From Shewanella putrefaciens (GTDB lineage Bacteria; Pseudomonadota; Gammaproteobacteria; Enterobacterales; Shewanellaceae): DNA of 64,000 nucleotides. Location: NCBI RefSeq assembly GCF_016406305.1, contig NZ_CP066369.1, positions 1,816,501 through 1,880,500 of the forward strand, in the 5' to 3' direction. The notes under the pieces were generated by a model. It saw only the letters and a program-made list of their open reading frames with translations, had not been told where the DNA came from and did no database searches. Position numbers and translations under genes: made by a program. Shown in pieces: positions 1 through 8,983 of this stretch; the first letter of the stretch is position 1; every line of letters begins with the position of its first letter.

Positions 1-274
1 AGCTCGAGTTCAAGAATACCTGGCTTACGATCCTGAGGTTGAGTTAGTGCTGGTGGATGCGTATACCGATAGTTATGGCGGTCGCTCCGTAAACCAGAAA
101 GTATCGGATAAGCGGGCTGAGTCAGTAAAAGAGTTCTTTGTTGCCAGCGGCATTCCCCAAGAGCGTATCGTTACAGAGGGACATGGTGAGCGTCGTCATG
201 TGGCTTCTAACGATGATATGGAAGAAAGGGCGCTTAACCGCCGTGTGGTAATTCGGATCAGTAAGCCTATGTAG
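1..274 (+). CDS. motY: MotY-like OmpA-domain protein, C-terminal part
   Basis: The reading frame is open from base 2, so the gene starts upstream of the window. The visible 90 residues are the end of an OmpA/MotB-type peptidoglycan-binding domain, with the characteristic late motifs around S-x-x-R-A-x-x-V and the closing N-R-R-V-V-I. In Shewanella the gene next to this prolyl oligopeptidase and the tol operon is motY, the T-ring protein that anchors the sodium-driven flagellar stator, so MotY is the best call. The fragment alone would also fit another OmpA-family protein. Confidence 0.7.
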   Translation, partial: ARVQEYLAYDPEVELVLVDAYTDSYGGRSVNQKVSDKRAESVKEFFVASGIPQERIVTEGHGERRHVASNDDMEERALNRRVVIRISKPM

Positions 275-316
275 TGCGGGTTTAATTTTTATAATTCAAA
301 CTGCTAAGTTATTTTC

Positions 317-350
317 AATGCCAAGTCATAGACTTGGCATTATCATTTCT
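317..350 (+). terminator. Likely terminator of motY
   Basis: A perfect 10-bp stem (ATGCCAAGTC / GACTTGGCAT) with a 3-nt loop lies about 45 bases after the motY stop and is followed by a weakly T-rich tail. It fits a rho-independent terminator, although the T-run is interrupted. Confidence 0.6.
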
Positions 351-558
351 ACATATGATAGCGCCGCCCAATGGCAGTTAAGCTCAAATTTAATCGTATC
401 AGCGAGTATTAGGATGATGAGTTTTTCTTATTTGTTCCGTTTGCGAGCAGGTAGTCGTTAAGCCGTTAAGACAAGTGCTGTGAGGCGAAGGCATAAATAT
501 TGATAGAGCTAAATCGATGCTTAAGCTAAGCAGGGTTGTGGCAAACTTTGAAATAGAT

Positions 559-587
559 AAAAAAAAGCCCGCTTAATCTAAGCGGGC
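559..587 (-). terminator. Rho-independent terminator of the candidate sRNA
   Basis: A perfect 9-bp stem (GCCCGCTTA / TAAGCGGGC) with a 3-nt loop is followed on the minus strand by eight T residues. No minus-strand protein gene lies upstream, which is the main reason to suspect an RNA gene. Confidence 0.8.
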
Positions 588-728
588 CGCAAAAATAATG
601 CATTTGCAATCAACAAATTGAAGGAAGGAAGTCAAGCATAAGAACCAGAGATGAACTGCCGTGTTGGGAACACACCAGTTTAAAAGTTCTTTGTTTTCCA
701 TATCTGCATGCAGATATCTGCTGAAAAC
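559..728 (-). ncRNA. Candidate small RNA, about 170 nt
   Basis: Inside a 760-bp stretch without genes, the minus strand carries a full transcription unit and no open reading frame. It has a TTGTTT / TAAAAT promoter with a 17-bp spacer just upstream. The predicted transcript begins near an 18-bp palindrome (700-717). A second stem-loop follows (AACTG..GTGTT / AACAC..CAGTT, 654-680). Next comes an unpaired pyrimidine-rich stretch (CUUGACUUCCUUCCUUC), and the unit ends in a strong GC-rich hairpin with eight U residues. The pyrimidine stretch recalls the seed of enterobacterial FnrS from memory, but no homology was tested. The layout is that of an Hfq-type regulatory RNA. Confidence 0.55.
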
Positions 729-734
729 GAGCAC

Positions 735-763
735 ATTTTATGGTGAATGCTTTGGTAAAACAA
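735..763 (-). promoter_or_regulatory. Sigma-70-type promoter of the candidate sRNA
   Basis: On the minus strand TTGTTT (758-763) and TAAAAT (735-740) are separated by exactly 17 bp. Transcription would start near 728, just before the palindrome that opens the candidate sRNA. Confidence 0.5.
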
Positions 764-810
764 ACGAGAAAAATTGCCTATAAAGATTAGTAATTCTAAT
801 GGTTATTAAA

Positions 811-824
811 GTGATCTATATCAC
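811..824. promoter_or_regulatory. CRP-like palindrome
   Basis: GTGATCTATATCAC matches the GTGA-N6-TCAC core of a CRP-family site. It lies about 90 bp upstream of the candidate sRNA start on the minus strand, and about 215 bp upstream of the prolyl oligopeptidase on the plus strand. Which of the two it serves cannot be told from the sequence. Confidence 0.4.
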
Positions 825-1036
825 TTAAGTCACTATTAACCTTGATTAATAAGTTATCAGTCATTATTAGTGCATAATAATACACTTCAATAGGCTTATC
901 CTTGCTGCCAGTTTGTTAAATTCACCGTTCAAGTAAAAAATCGTCATATTAAACTACGTCATTGCCATGGGATTTTTTACTTGTATAGTACTTGCTGAAA
1001 AGGCCTTAAGCCCGAAACCACGAGAAGGATAATAAG

Positions 1037-3217
1037 ATGGCATTCAGATTTCGCCTTGCAAAACAAGGTTTGTTAGTGGCTACATTGGGAATGGCACTCG
1101 GTGCCTGCCAAAGTGGCAATGCACCAGAAGATGCTGCGCAGCAAGTCAGCGCCAATAAATGGGTTTACCCCGAGACGAGAAAAGACGACTTGGTTGAAAC
1201 TATTCATGGTGTGGCGGTGGCGGATCCTTATCGTCACCTCGAGGAAAACACTCCAGAAACGGAAAGTTGGGTCAAAGAGCAGCAAGCCTTTGGTCAAGCA
1301 TATTTGGCGAAAATCCCCAATAAGCAAGCTGTGGTCGACCGTATCACAGAACTGTGGAATTACGAGAAAATTTCTGCCCCCTTCGAGAATGGCGATAATC
1401 AGTTTTACTATCGCAATGATGGCTTACAAGCCCAATCTGTACTCTATGTAAAAGGCAAGGATGGCGTTGAGAAACCCGTCTTGGACCCCAATAGCTTATC
1501 GGCCGATGGTACAGTGGCACTTTCTGGCGTATCGGTTAGTAATGACGGTAAAATTTTAGCTTATGGAGTCTCTAACTCGGGCTCTGACTGGCAGCAATGG
1601 CAGTTTATCGATATTGCGACGGGTAAGAAGCTTGGCGATGAACTGAAATGGATTAAGTTCTCCAGTGCGGTATGGGATAAAGAAAACCAAGGTGTGTTTT
1701 ATGCCCGTTATGATGCCCCTGCCGGTGGGGATGTCTTAGCCGATGTCAATTTTAATCAAAAAGTGTATTACCATAAATTAGGCACAGATCAGCGCCAAGA
1801 TTTATTGATTTATGAGCGCCCACAGAATAAAGATTGGGGTTTTGGCATTGATGTCTCCGAGAAGGGTGAATATTTATTATTATCGATTTCTCAAGGTACA
1901 GATAAGCGCAATCGTTTCTTCTATAAATCCTTATTTGAGCCTAAATCGCAAGTGGTGGAATTGATCCTCAACTTAGAAGCTGAATATGAGTTTTTAGGTA
2001 ATGATGGTGCGGTTTTCTATTTTAAAACCGATTTAGACGCGCCAAACGGTAAAGTGATTGCAATTGATACCCGCAATAGTGATAAATCCCAATGGCAAAC
2101 CATTATTCCCGAGTCTAAAGATCCGATTAATAATGTTGCCATGATTAATGATCATTTAGTCGTGAGCTATTTGCACGATGTACTGGGACAATTATCGATT
2201 TTCAGTATGGGCGGGCAGAAGCGTCAGGACGTGGCATTACCAGGTTTGGGCAATGTGGCGGGGCCCTTTGGTAAGGCGAGCAAGGACTATTTCTACTATG
2301 TCTTTAACAGCTATATTCAACCCGAAACTACCTATAAGTTTGACTTTAAGACTTCAGAGTCAACGGTGTTTGCTAAACCTCAGGTGTCCTTCAACCCCGA
2401 TGATTATGTATCTGAGCAAGTGTTCTATACCAGCAAAGACGGTACGCGCGTGCCTATGATGCTGTCCTATAAAAAGGGCTTAGTGAGAAATGGTCAAAAT
2501 CCGACGCTGCTCTATGCCTATGGCGGCTTTGCGATTTCGATGACACCTCGCTTTAGCCCTGCCAACATTGCATGGTTAGATATGGGGGGCATTTATGCCG
2601 TTCCAAGCCTACGTGGTGGCGCCGATTACGGTGAAAGCTGGCACCAAGCGGGGATGTTCGACAAAAAACAAAATGTGTTCGATGACTATTTTGCCGCTGC
2701 CGAATATCTGGTGAACGAAAAATACACCAATAGCACTAAACTTGGCGCCTATGGTCGCAGTAACGGTGGTTTGCTGATGGGGGCTGCACTGACGCAACGT
2801 CCTGAGCTGTTTGCCGCCGTATTACCTGCGGTCGGTGTGCTCGATATGCTGCGCTTCCACAAGTTTACTATTGGCTGGGCTTGGACCAGCGAGTACGGCA
2901 GTGCCGATAAGGCAGAGCAATTCCCCGCATTGCTGGCCTATTCACCTTACCACAATGTCAAAGCACAGGCTTATCCTGCGACTATGGTGATGACCGCCGA
3001 TCACGACGATCGCGTGGTGCCACTGCACAGTTTTAAGTTTGCCGCTATGATGCAAGAAAAGCAGCAGGGCGCAGCCCCTGTGATTATGCGTATTGAGTCT
3101 AATGCTGGCCACGGCGCCGGGAAGCCTACGGCGATGAAGATCGATGAATTTGCCGATATCTACAGTTTCCTTTGGCAAAGCTTTGGCCTCACATTGCCGC
3201 AAAGCCTCGCAAAATAG
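1037..3217 (+). CDS. Prolyl oligopeptidase, S9A family, predicted lipoprotein
   Basis: This serine peptidase cleaves after proline in short peptides. The 726-residue protein opens with a lipoprotein signal ending in L-G-A-C (Cys24), so it is exported and lipid-anchored, whereas classical prolyl oligopeptidases are cytosolic. A beta-propeller domain (about 100-450) is followed by the alpha/beta hydrolase domain. The nucleophile is Ser575 in G-R-S-N-G-G, the acid is Asp657 within D-H-D-D-R-V-V-P, and the base is His692 in N-A-G-H-G-A-G. The start has GAAGGATAA upstream as a ribosome-binding site. It is monocistronic and precedes the tol operon, with a possible weak hairpin (3231-3256) between them. 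Confidence 0.93.
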   Translation: MAFRFRLAKQGLLVATLGMALGACQSGNAPEDAAQQVSANKWVYPETRKDDLVETIHGVAVADPYRHLEENTPETESWVKEQQAFGQAYLAKIPNKQAVVDRITELWNYEKISAPFENGDNQFYYRNDGLQAQSVLYVKGKDGVEKPVLDPNSLSADGTVALSGVSVSNDGKILAYGVSNSGSDWQQWQFIDIATGKKLGDELKWIKFSSAVWDKENQGVFYARYDAPAGGDVLADVNFNQKVYYHKLGTDQRQDLLIYERPQNKDWGFGIDVSEKGEYLLLSISQGTDKRNRFFYKSLFEPKSQVVELILNLEAEYEFLGNDGAVFYFKTDLDAPNGKVIAIDTRNSDKSQWQTIIPESKDPINNVAMINDHLVVSYLHDVLGQLSIFSMGGQKRQDVALPGLGNVAGPFGKASKDYFYYVFNSYIQPETTYKFDFKTSESTVFAKPQVSFNPDDYVSEQVFYTSKDGTRVPMMLSYKKGLVRNGQNPTLLYAYGGFAISMTPRFSPANIAWLDMGGIYAVPSLRGGADYGESWHQAGMFDKKQNVFDDYFAAAEYLVNEKYTNSTKLGAYGRSNGGLLMGAALTQRPELFAAVLPAVGVLDMLRFHKFTIGWAWTSEYGSADKAEQFPALLAYSPYHNVKAQAYPATMVMTADHDDRVVPLHSFKFAAMMQEKQQGAAPVIMRIESNAGHGAGKPTAMKIDEFADIYSFLWQSFGLTLPQSLAK

Positions 3218-3387
3218 CGAACTATGTTAATGAAATGGGGTCGTTAGGCCCCATTGTTATTTACAAACCCCTCAATTGCGCGCAAACCCGTGCCATCCCT
3301 ATCTATATCTTCGTTGGGTCATTCACAAGTCTTGTTTCCCTAGGTATAGTAAGCGTCAATTTTTCAACCAAAATTTGCTTATTCCAA

Positions 3388-3789
3388 ATGACGTTTTATT
3401 GGCCCATTTCTGTCTATTACGAAGACACCGACGCTGGCGGTGTTGTCTACCATTCGAACTACCTCAACTTTTTCGAGCGTGCGCGAACCGAATGGTTAAA
3501 GGCGCTAGGCGTAAGTCAGACAGCACTGTTAGCCGATGATACTGCGTTTGTTGTTAAGCGGGCGGAACTCGATTTTAGAAAAGCCGCGCGTTTTGAACAG
3601 AACCTTATTGTAGAAACTAAGGTCATAGAGTTGAAAAAGGCCTCGTTGGTATTTCATCAACGTTTGGTTGATCATCAGGGAGACTGTTATTGTGAAGGCA
3701 CTGTGCTGGTGGCCTGTGTTGCTTTATCACGTATGCGTCCCCGAGCTATTCCCTTAAATATTGTGCAGGAGTTTGACAGTGCAAGCTGA
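3388..3789 (+). CDS. ybgC: Acyl-CoA thioesterase YbgC, first gene of the Tol-Pal operon
   Basis: This is a hotdog-fold thioesterase of 133 residues, matching the usual length of the family. The catalytic Asp15 lies in the signature D-T-D-A-G-G-V-V-Y-H-S-N-Y. The frame stays open upstream to 3172, but the family alignment begins at M-T-F-Y-W-P, so the ATG at 3388 is chosen despite a poor ribosome-binding site. In E. coli the protein hydrolyses short-chain acyl-CoAs and is linked to phospholipid metabolism at the membrane. Its last codons overlap the start of tolQ. Confidence 0.9.
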   Translation: MTFYWPISVYYEDTDAGGVVYHSNYLNFFERARTEWLKALGVSQTALLADDTAFVVKRAELDFRKAARFEQNLIVETKVIELKKASLVFHQRLVDHQGDCYCEGTVLVACVALSRMRPRAIPLNIVQEFDSAS

Positions 3790-4465
3790 TATGTCGATTG
3801 TTGGGTTATTTTTACAAGCCAGTTTATTAGTGAAATTTGTTATGTTCACTTTACTTTGCTTGTCGGTGATGTCTTGGACGGTGATTTTACAACGCCGTAG
3901 CTTACTGACATCCGCAAAAAGTAAATCGGCGAAGTTTGAAGACAAATTTTGGTCAGGTGTTGATTTAAACCGTTTGTATAAAGAATTATCATCCCGTCCA
4001 GATAATAGCGGTTTAGAGTCATTATTTGTGACTGGCTTTAAGGAATATTCACGCCTGAATAAATTAAATAGCAAAGTGCCCGATGCCGTCATGGATGGTA
4101 CATCGCGTGCTATGCGTGTGACCTTGTCTCGCGAAATGGAAAAGTTAGAAGCTAACTTACCGTTATTAGCAACGATTGGTTCGACTAGCCCTTATATCGG
4201 TTTATTTGGTACGGTATGGGGGATTATGAACTCATTTATCGCTATTGGCTCGATGGAAAACGCGACCTTAGCTATGGTTGCCCCCGGTATTGCTGAAGCT
4301 TTGATTGCAACGGCTATGGGTCTGTTTGCTGCGATCCCTGCGGTTATCGCCTACAACCGTTTTTCGACTCAGGTCGATAAATTGGAAATGGCCTACGCCA
4401 ACTTTATGGAAGAGTTCTCCAGCATCCTGCATCGCCAAGCATACAGTGAGAAGGAAGGGGCATAA
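3779..4465 (+). CDS. tolQ: Tol-Pal system proton channel subunit TolQ
   Basis: TolQ is the MotA/ExbB-type inner-membrane subunit that, with TolR, turns proton motive force into movement of TolA. The 228-residue protein shows three membrane segments: one near the N terminus (about 13-35) and two after a cytoplasmic loop, including the A-T-I-G-S-T-S-P-Y-I-G-L-F-G-T-V-W-G-I stretch. The GTG at 3779 is chosen because AGGAG lies 7 bases upstream. An ATG at 3791 is an alternative. It overlaps ybgC by 11 bp and tolR by 1 bp, which suggests translational coupling. Confidence 0.95.
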   Translation: MQADMSIVGLFLQASLLVKFVMFTLLCLSVMSWTVILQRRSLLTSAKSKSAKFEDKFWSGVDLNRLYKELSSRPDNSGLESLFVTGFKEYSRLNKLNSKVPDAVMDGTSRAMRVTLSREMEKLEANLPLLATIGSTSPYIGLFGTVWGIMNSFIAIGSMENATLAMVAPGIAEALIATAMGLFAAIPAVIAYNRFSTQVDKLEMAYANFMEEFSSILHRQAYSEKEGA

Positions 4466-4899
4466 TGCAACCAGCTTATCAGCGCAAACGTCGTCGCCCC
4501 GTTGCCGAAATCAACGTGGTGCCGTATATCGACGTCATGCTAGTGCTGTTAATTATTTTTATGGTAACAGCGCCGATAGTCACCCAAGGGGTCAAAGTCG
4601 AGCTACCCCAAGGGGCGGCAGAAGTATTACCCTCGGACAGCAAACCGCCTGTGGTGGCATCCATTGATGGTGATGGTACTTATTACCTCAATAAAGGCGG
4701 CTCGACCAATATAGAAATGGATTTGGAAGAGTTGGCGACTGAAGTTGCTGCGATCATAGTGACTGAACCAGAGCGCCCTGTCGTAGTGAAGGCCGATAGA
4801 AATATTCCCTACGATAAAGTGATCCAGTTAATGGTGACTTTGCAAGGCGCTGGTGTGCCATCAGTCGGTTTGATGACGGATTCACCCAAGGAGAAATAG
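4465..4899 (+). CDS. tolR: Tol-Pal system protein TolR
   Basis: TolR is the ExbD-like partner of TolQ, with a single N-terminal membrane helix and a periplasmic domain. The 144 residues match the family. Asp23 in the helix (V-P-Y-I-D-V-M-L-V-L-L) is the conserved protonatable residue of the channel. The start codon overlaps the tolQ stop, and the stop is directly followed by the tolA start. Confidence 0.95.
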   Translation: MQPAYQRKRRRPVAEINVVPYIDVMLVLLIIFMVTAPIVTQGVKVELPQGAAEVLPSDSKPPVVASIDGDGTYYLNKGGSTNIEMDLEELATEVAAIIVTEPERPVVVKADRNIPYDKVIQLMVTLQGAGVPSVGLMTDSPKEK

Positions 4900-5883
4900 G
4901 TGGCGGATAATTCAAATCTTGCATTACCTCTGTCAATTTCAGCAGGTATTCATATTGGCGTGATAATTATTCTGGCCATTGGCATAGATTTCACCCATAA
5001 ACCTGTGCAAGTGCAACAAGTTAGCGCTCCGGCAGTTCAAGCTGTTATGGTTGACCAACAGAAAGTGGCTAACCAGGTGGAAAAACTTAAGCAGGAAAAG
5101 CGCGAGACAGAGCGACGTGAGCGTGAGCGACAAGCAGAGCTTGAGCGTAAAGCGCAGGAGGCAAAGCAAGCTCGTGAGCGTGAACAAGCTCAGATTAAAA
5201 AACTAGAGCAAGAACGCAAACAGCAGGAAATTGAAACCCAAAAGGCAAATGAGGCCGCTAAAGTCGCGCAGGTGAAGCAGCAGGAAAAGGAAAAAGCGCA
5301 AAAGGCAGAAGCCGACCGCAAGCTGAAGGAACAGGAGCGTAAAGTAGCTGAAGAAGCAGCGCAAAAAGCGGCTGAAAAGCGTAAAGCCGAAGAAGCGGCT
5401 GTAGCCAAAGCTGAAACCGAGCGTAAGCAGAAGGAAGCCGAAGCCAAGGCAAAAGCCAAGGCCGATGCAGAAGCGAAAGCAAAAGCCGCAGCTAAGGCAA
5501 AAGCCGATGCAGAAGCTAAAGCCCGCGCCCAGCAGGAGCAGGAAATGGCCGACGCGTTAGCGGCTGAGCAGGCGGCGCTGTCACAAACCATGAATAAGCA
5601 GATGCAAAGCGAAGTCGGAAAATATACCGCCATGATCAAATCGACGATTCAGCGTAACTTAGTCGTAGATGAGTCGATGCGTGGTAAAAGCTGTAAAGTG
5701 TCAGTGCGTTTAGCTAACGACGGTTTTGTGATCAGCAGTCAAACGCAAGGTGGCGATCCTAATGTTTGCCGTGCGACCAAAGCGGCGATTCAAAAGGCAG
5801 GTAAATTGCCTGTATCTCCGGATCCTGCGGTTTATAACTTGATGAAAGAAATTAACTTAATCGTTGAACCAACGTTTAATTAA
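4900..5883 (+). CDS. tolA: Tol-Pal system protein TolA
   Basis: TolA links the inner-membrane TolQR motor to TolB and Pal. It has one N-terminal membrane helix (about 7-25). A long helical domain rich in Ala, Glu, Lys and Gln with many A-E-A-K repeats follows (about 50-215). A C-terminal globular domain contains the paired cysteines in G-K-S-C-K-V and P-N-V-C-R-A. Translation starts at GTG immediately after the tolR stop, with AAGGAGA inside the end of tolR as ribosome-binding site. The repeat-rich middle yields long antisense frames that are not genes. Confidence 0.94.
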   Translation: MADNSNLALPLSISAGIHIGVIIILAIGIDFTHKPVQVQQVSAPAVQAVMVDQQKVANQVEKLKQEKRETERRERERQAELERKAQEAKQAREREQAQIKKLEQERKQQEIETQKANEAAKVAQVKQQEKEKAQKAEADRKLKEQERKVAEEAAQKAAEKRKAEEAAVAKAETERKQKEAEAKAKAKADAEAKAKAAAKAKADAEAKARAQQEQEMADALAAEQAALSQTMNKQMQSEVGKYTAMIKSTIQRNLVVDESMRGKSCKVSVRLANDGFVISSQTQGGDPNVCRATKAAIQKAGKLPVSPDPAVYNLMKEINLIVEPTFN

Positions 5884-5892
5884 AGGAGTCCC

Positions 5893-7221
5893 ATGAAAAT
5901 TTTGGCAAAATGGTTAACATTGGTGGTACTGCTTTGTACCACCCCCGCAAAAGCGGCATTGGATATCGTGATCACTGAGGGTGTGGATGCGGCGCGTCCT
6001 ATTGCCGTGATGCCTTTCGTATGGCAAGGCGCTGGCGCACCACCACAGGCGATTGCCGATGTTGTGATGTCAGATCTTGTGCGTAGCGGTACGTTTAAAC
6101 CTTTAGATGAGTTAGGTTTTCCCCAACGTAATATCGGTACATTGGCTCAGTTCCAAGCGAATGCTTGGTCTAGCGTAGGGGCCGAAGCGTTAGTCTTAGG
6201 GTCAGTTAAACCCTATGGCACAGATCAGTTCCTTGTTAGCTTCGATTTAATCGACTTAGTAAAAGCACAAAACCAAGCACTGAAGGGGCCTGTGAGTGCA
6301 ACTGAGTTTTTGATGGACAGTCGTCAAACTGTGATCTCTGCGGCTCAATTTCGCCAATATGGACATAGAATTAGCGACATCGTCTATGAAAAGTTAACGG
6401 GTATTCGTGGCGCATTTTTAACTCGCGTTTCCTATGTTGTAGTCAATCATACGCAGAAAGCACCATATCAGTTGATGATTGCCGATTATGATGGTTATAA
6501 CGAGCAGATGTTACTCCGCTCACCCGAGCCGCTAATGTCTCCGACTTGGTCACCCGATGGCCGTCGTTTAGCCTATGTGAGTTTTGAGAACAAGAAAGCT
6601 GAGATCTTCGTTCAGGATCTATACACTCAAGTACGTACTAAAGTGAGTAGCTTCCCTGGCATTAACGGCGCTCCAGCGTTTTCCCCCGATGGTAAGTCTC
6701 TGGCGGTAACGCTATCCAAAGATGGTCAACCTGAGATCTACGTGATAGATATCGCGACTAAAGCCATCAAACGTATTACCAACCACTATGCAATTGATAC
6801 TGAACCTTCTTGGTTTCCTGATGGTAAATCCTTGTTATTTACCTCTGAGCGCGGTGGTAAACCCCAGTTATATCGCGTAGATTTAAATTCAGGCAAAGTC
6901 ACCCGTGAAACCTTTGAAGGTGAATGGAATTTGGGCGGTTCAATTACCCCTGATGGACGTAGCATGATTTTCGTCAATCGCACCAATGGTAAATTTAATA
7001 TTGCGCGTATGGATCTGAATACGCGTTTTATGCAGGTGCTAACATCGACACGCTTGGATGAATCTCCCAGCGTGGCCCCTAATGGTACTATGGTGATTTA
7101 TGGCACTACGTACCAAGGCAAGCAAGTTTTAGCAGCTGTTTCTACGGACGGACGTTTTAAAGCCAGATTACCGGCAGGTCAAGGTGAGGTGAAATCACCT
7201 TCTTGGTCTCCGTTTCTCTAA
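5893..7221 (+). CDS. tolB: Tol-Pal system periplasmic beta-propeller protein TolB
   Basis: TolB is the periplasmic protein that binds Pal and the C-terminal domain of TolA. A cleavable signal peptide ends at A-K-A (about residue 21). The N-terminal domain is followed by six propeller repeats, visible as recurring S-P-D-G-x-x-L-A motifs (for example S-P-D-G-R-R-L-A and S-P-D-G-K-S-L-A). Its 442 residues match the family. It follows tolA by 9 bases with an AAGGAG site. Confidence 0.96.
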   Translation: MKILAKWLTLVVLLCTTPAKAALDIVITEGVDAARPIAVMPFVWQGAGAPPQAIADVVMSDLVRSGTFKPLDELGFPQRNIGTLAQFQANAWSSVGAEALVLGSVKPYGTDQFLVSFDLIDLVKAQNQALKGPVSATEFLMDSRQTVISAAQFRQYGHRISDIVYEKLTGIRGAFLTRVSYVVVNHTQKAPYQLMIADYDGYNEQMLLRSPEPLMSPTWSPDGRRLAYVSFENKKAEIFVQDLYTQVRTKVSSFPGINGAPAFSPDGKSLAVTLSKDGQPEIYVIDIATKAIKRITNHYAIDTEPSWFPDGKSLLFTSERGGKPQLYRVDLNSGKVTRETFEGEWNLGGSITPDGRSMIFVNRTNGKFNIARMDLNTRFMQVLTSTRLDESPSVAPNGTMVIYGTTYQGKQVLAAVSTDGRFKARLPAGQGEVKSPSWSPFL

Positions 7222-7267
7222 TGTATTACCTTGATTTATTAACATTTAATTTTATAAGGAACACGTA

Positions 7268-7801
7268 ATGGATCTGAACAAGTTGTTAAAAGCTATGTTG
7301 GTAGCACTTCCAATTATGGCTATTAGTGCATGTAGCTCAACTTCTGAATCAGAAACTGATGCAATGGGCTCAACAAACGGTTCTGGTAGCGAACTGAATG
7401 GTGGCGTTCAAACCGGTGGTGTTGGCGGTATGTTGTCACCAGAAGAGCAACAACGTCAGCAATTGGAAGAGTTGAGAAAAGAGCACATCATTTACTTCGA
7501 CTTTGACCGCAGTGAAGTTCAAACCGAATTCGCCGCCGTATTAGAAGCCCACGGTACTTACTTAGTTGAACACCCAAGTGTGCGTGTGCTGATTGAAGGC
7601 CACGCCGATGAACGTGGTACTCCAGAGTACAACATCGCCCTAGGTGAGCGTCGTGCTAAAGCTGTGGCTAAATACCTTCAGGGTATGGGTGTACAACCAA
7701 GCCAAATGAGCATCGTGAGCTATGGTGAAGAGAAGCCACTAGACTTCTCTCGCACTGATGAAGGTTTTGGTAAAAACCGTCGCGCAGTTTTAGTTTACTA
7801 A
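7268..7801 (+). CDS. pal: Peptidoglycan-associated lipoprotein Pal
   Basis: Pal anchors the outer membrane to peptidoglycan and cycles through binding to TolB. The lipobox I-S-A-C (Cys22) is followed by a flexible Ser/Gly-rich linker and an OmpA-type domain (about 70-177) with Y-F-D-F-D, G-H-A-D-E-R-G-T and the closing N-R-R-A-V-L-V-Y. The length of 177 residues is typical. It is the sixth gene of the operon. Confidence 0.97.
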   Translation: MDLNKLLKAMLVALPIMAISACSSTSESETDAMGSTNGSGSELNGGVQTGGVGGMLSPEEQQRQQLEELRKEHIIYFDFDRSEVQTEFAAVLEAHGTYLVEHPSVRVLIEGHADERGTPEYNIALGERRAKAVAKYLQGMGVQPSQMSIVSYGEEKPLDFSRTDEGFGKNRRAVLVY

Positions 7802-7825
7802 GATTGAATTACGGAGAGTAACACC

Positions 7826-8575
7826 ATGAAACGTGCCGTCTTAATTACGGCAATGTTCTTCGGCGCAGGAGCTGCAGTTGCAGCTCCTGCTCCTGTTGAA
7901 GACCTTGCTGGTGGTTCAGGTGATGACAGACTCGCTCGTTTAGAGCGCATAGTGAAATCGAGACAACAAAGCGAACTTGATATGCAGCGTCGTCTGGATA
8001 CTCTGCAGCAGGAAGTTCTTGATTTACGTGGTTTAACCGAACAACAAAATTACCAAATAGAGCAGATGCAGCAACGCCAGCGTCAGCTTTACGATGAAAT
8101 TGCCAATTTATCTTCTAAAGCTGCCACACCAGCCGCTGCAACCCCGACAACACCCGCTGCTGTCGCAGCTACCGCTAATGCGGCGGCAAGTAGCTTAAGT
8201 GAAACGGCAAGCTATGAGGGTGCCGTCAATCTAGTGTTGAAGGAGCGTAAGTATGATGATGCTATTCCAGCATTTCGTGCCTTCATCAAGCAATATCCCG
8301 ATTCAGTCTATGCGGCAAATGCCAACTACTGGTTAGGACAACTACTATTTAATAAGAGTGAATTTGCGGAAGCGAAGCAAGCCTTTAATACTGTGGTGGT
8401 GCGTTTTAGCGACTCGAATAAACGTGGCGACAGTTTAGTGAAGCTTGGCATGATCGCCGAGAAAACGGGTGACAAAGCGGGTGCAACCCAATACTACCAA
8501 CAAGTCGTGAAAGACTACGCAAACAGCGCAGCGGCACGGATCGCACAGCAGCAATTAGCCGCAATGAAAGCCTAA
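7826..8575 (+). CDS. cpoB: Cell division coordinator CpoB (YbgF)
   Basis: CpoB is a periplasmic protein that couples Tol function to septal peptidoglycan synthesis by PBP1B. A signal peptide ends near A-V-A-A. A trimerising coiled coil (about 30-80) is rich in Gln and Arg. After an Ala/Thr/Pro linker come tetratricopeptide repeats (about 130-249). Its position directly after pal is conserved among gammaproteobacteria. It is the last gene before the tRNA promoter. Confidence 0.94.
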   Translation: MKRAVLITAMFFGAGAAVAAPAPVEDLAGGSGDDRLARLERIVKSRQQSELDMQRRLDTLQQEVLDLRGLTEQQNYQIEQMQQRQRQLYDEIANLSSKAATPAAATPTTPAAVAATANAAASSLSETASYEGAVNLVLKERKYDDAIPAFRAFIKQYPDSVYAANANYWLGQLLFNKSEFAEAKQAFNTVVVRFSDSNKRGDSLVKLGMIAEKTGDKAGATQYYQQVVKDYANSAAARIAQQQLAAMKA

Positions 8576-8639
8576 TTAACTAAAAAACATACTCTTAGTC
8601 TGTTTTTCATGCAAACGACAAAAAATTGGGAATTTGCGC

Positions 8640-8667
8640 TTGCATGGGAAGATGAAAAAGGTATTAT
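8640..8667 (+). promoter_or_regulatory. Promoter of the tRNA-Lys array
   Basis: TTGCAT and TATTAT are separated by 16 bp, about 50 bp before the first tRNA. The GC-rich discriminator AGGCGCCC after the -10 box is typical of stable-RNA promoters under growth-rate and stringent control. Confidence 0.6.
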
Positions 8668-8717
8668 AGGCGCCCTCAGAGCGGCAAGGTCGTTCGGGGC
8701 GCAAAATACCAGTAAAT

Positions 8718-8793
8718 GGGTCGTTAGCTCAGTCGGTAGAGCAGTTGGCTTTTAACCAATTGGTCGAAGGTTCGAATCCTTCACGACCCACCA
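8718..8793 (+). tRNA. tRNA-Lys (UUU), copy 1
   Basis: This is a full 76-nt tRNA with encoded CCA. The acceptor stem is GGGTCGT / ACGACCC, the D arm GCTC / GAGC, the anticodon loop CTTTTAA (anticodon UUU) and the T arm GAAGG-TTCGAAT-CCTTC. It is the first of nine tandem loci, nearest the promoter. Confidence 0.97.
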
Positions 8794-8847
8794 CTTACTC
8801 TAGTAAATAGAATAAGTTAGCGGTATTTGAAGTGTAGTAAATTAGTT

Positions 8848-8923
8848 GGGTCGTTAGCTCAGTCGGTAGAGCAGTTGGCTTTTAACCAATTGGTCGAAGG
8901 TTCGAATCCTTCACGACCCACCA
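8848..8923 (+). tRNA. tRNA-Lys (UUU), copy 2
   Basis: The sequence is identical to copy 1, including the encoded CCA. The 54-bp spacer before it is unlike the later spacers. Confidence 0.97.
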
Positions 8924-8983
8924 CTTATTATCAACATTACAAATGCCAATAATAAGTGAACCGTTTTATCGTAATACCTAAAT

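Noticed and set aside
5190..5639. 149-residue frame on the minus strand inside tolA
   Set aside because: It is the antisense shadow of the Ala/Lys/Glu repeats of TolA, low in complexity and without a start signal.
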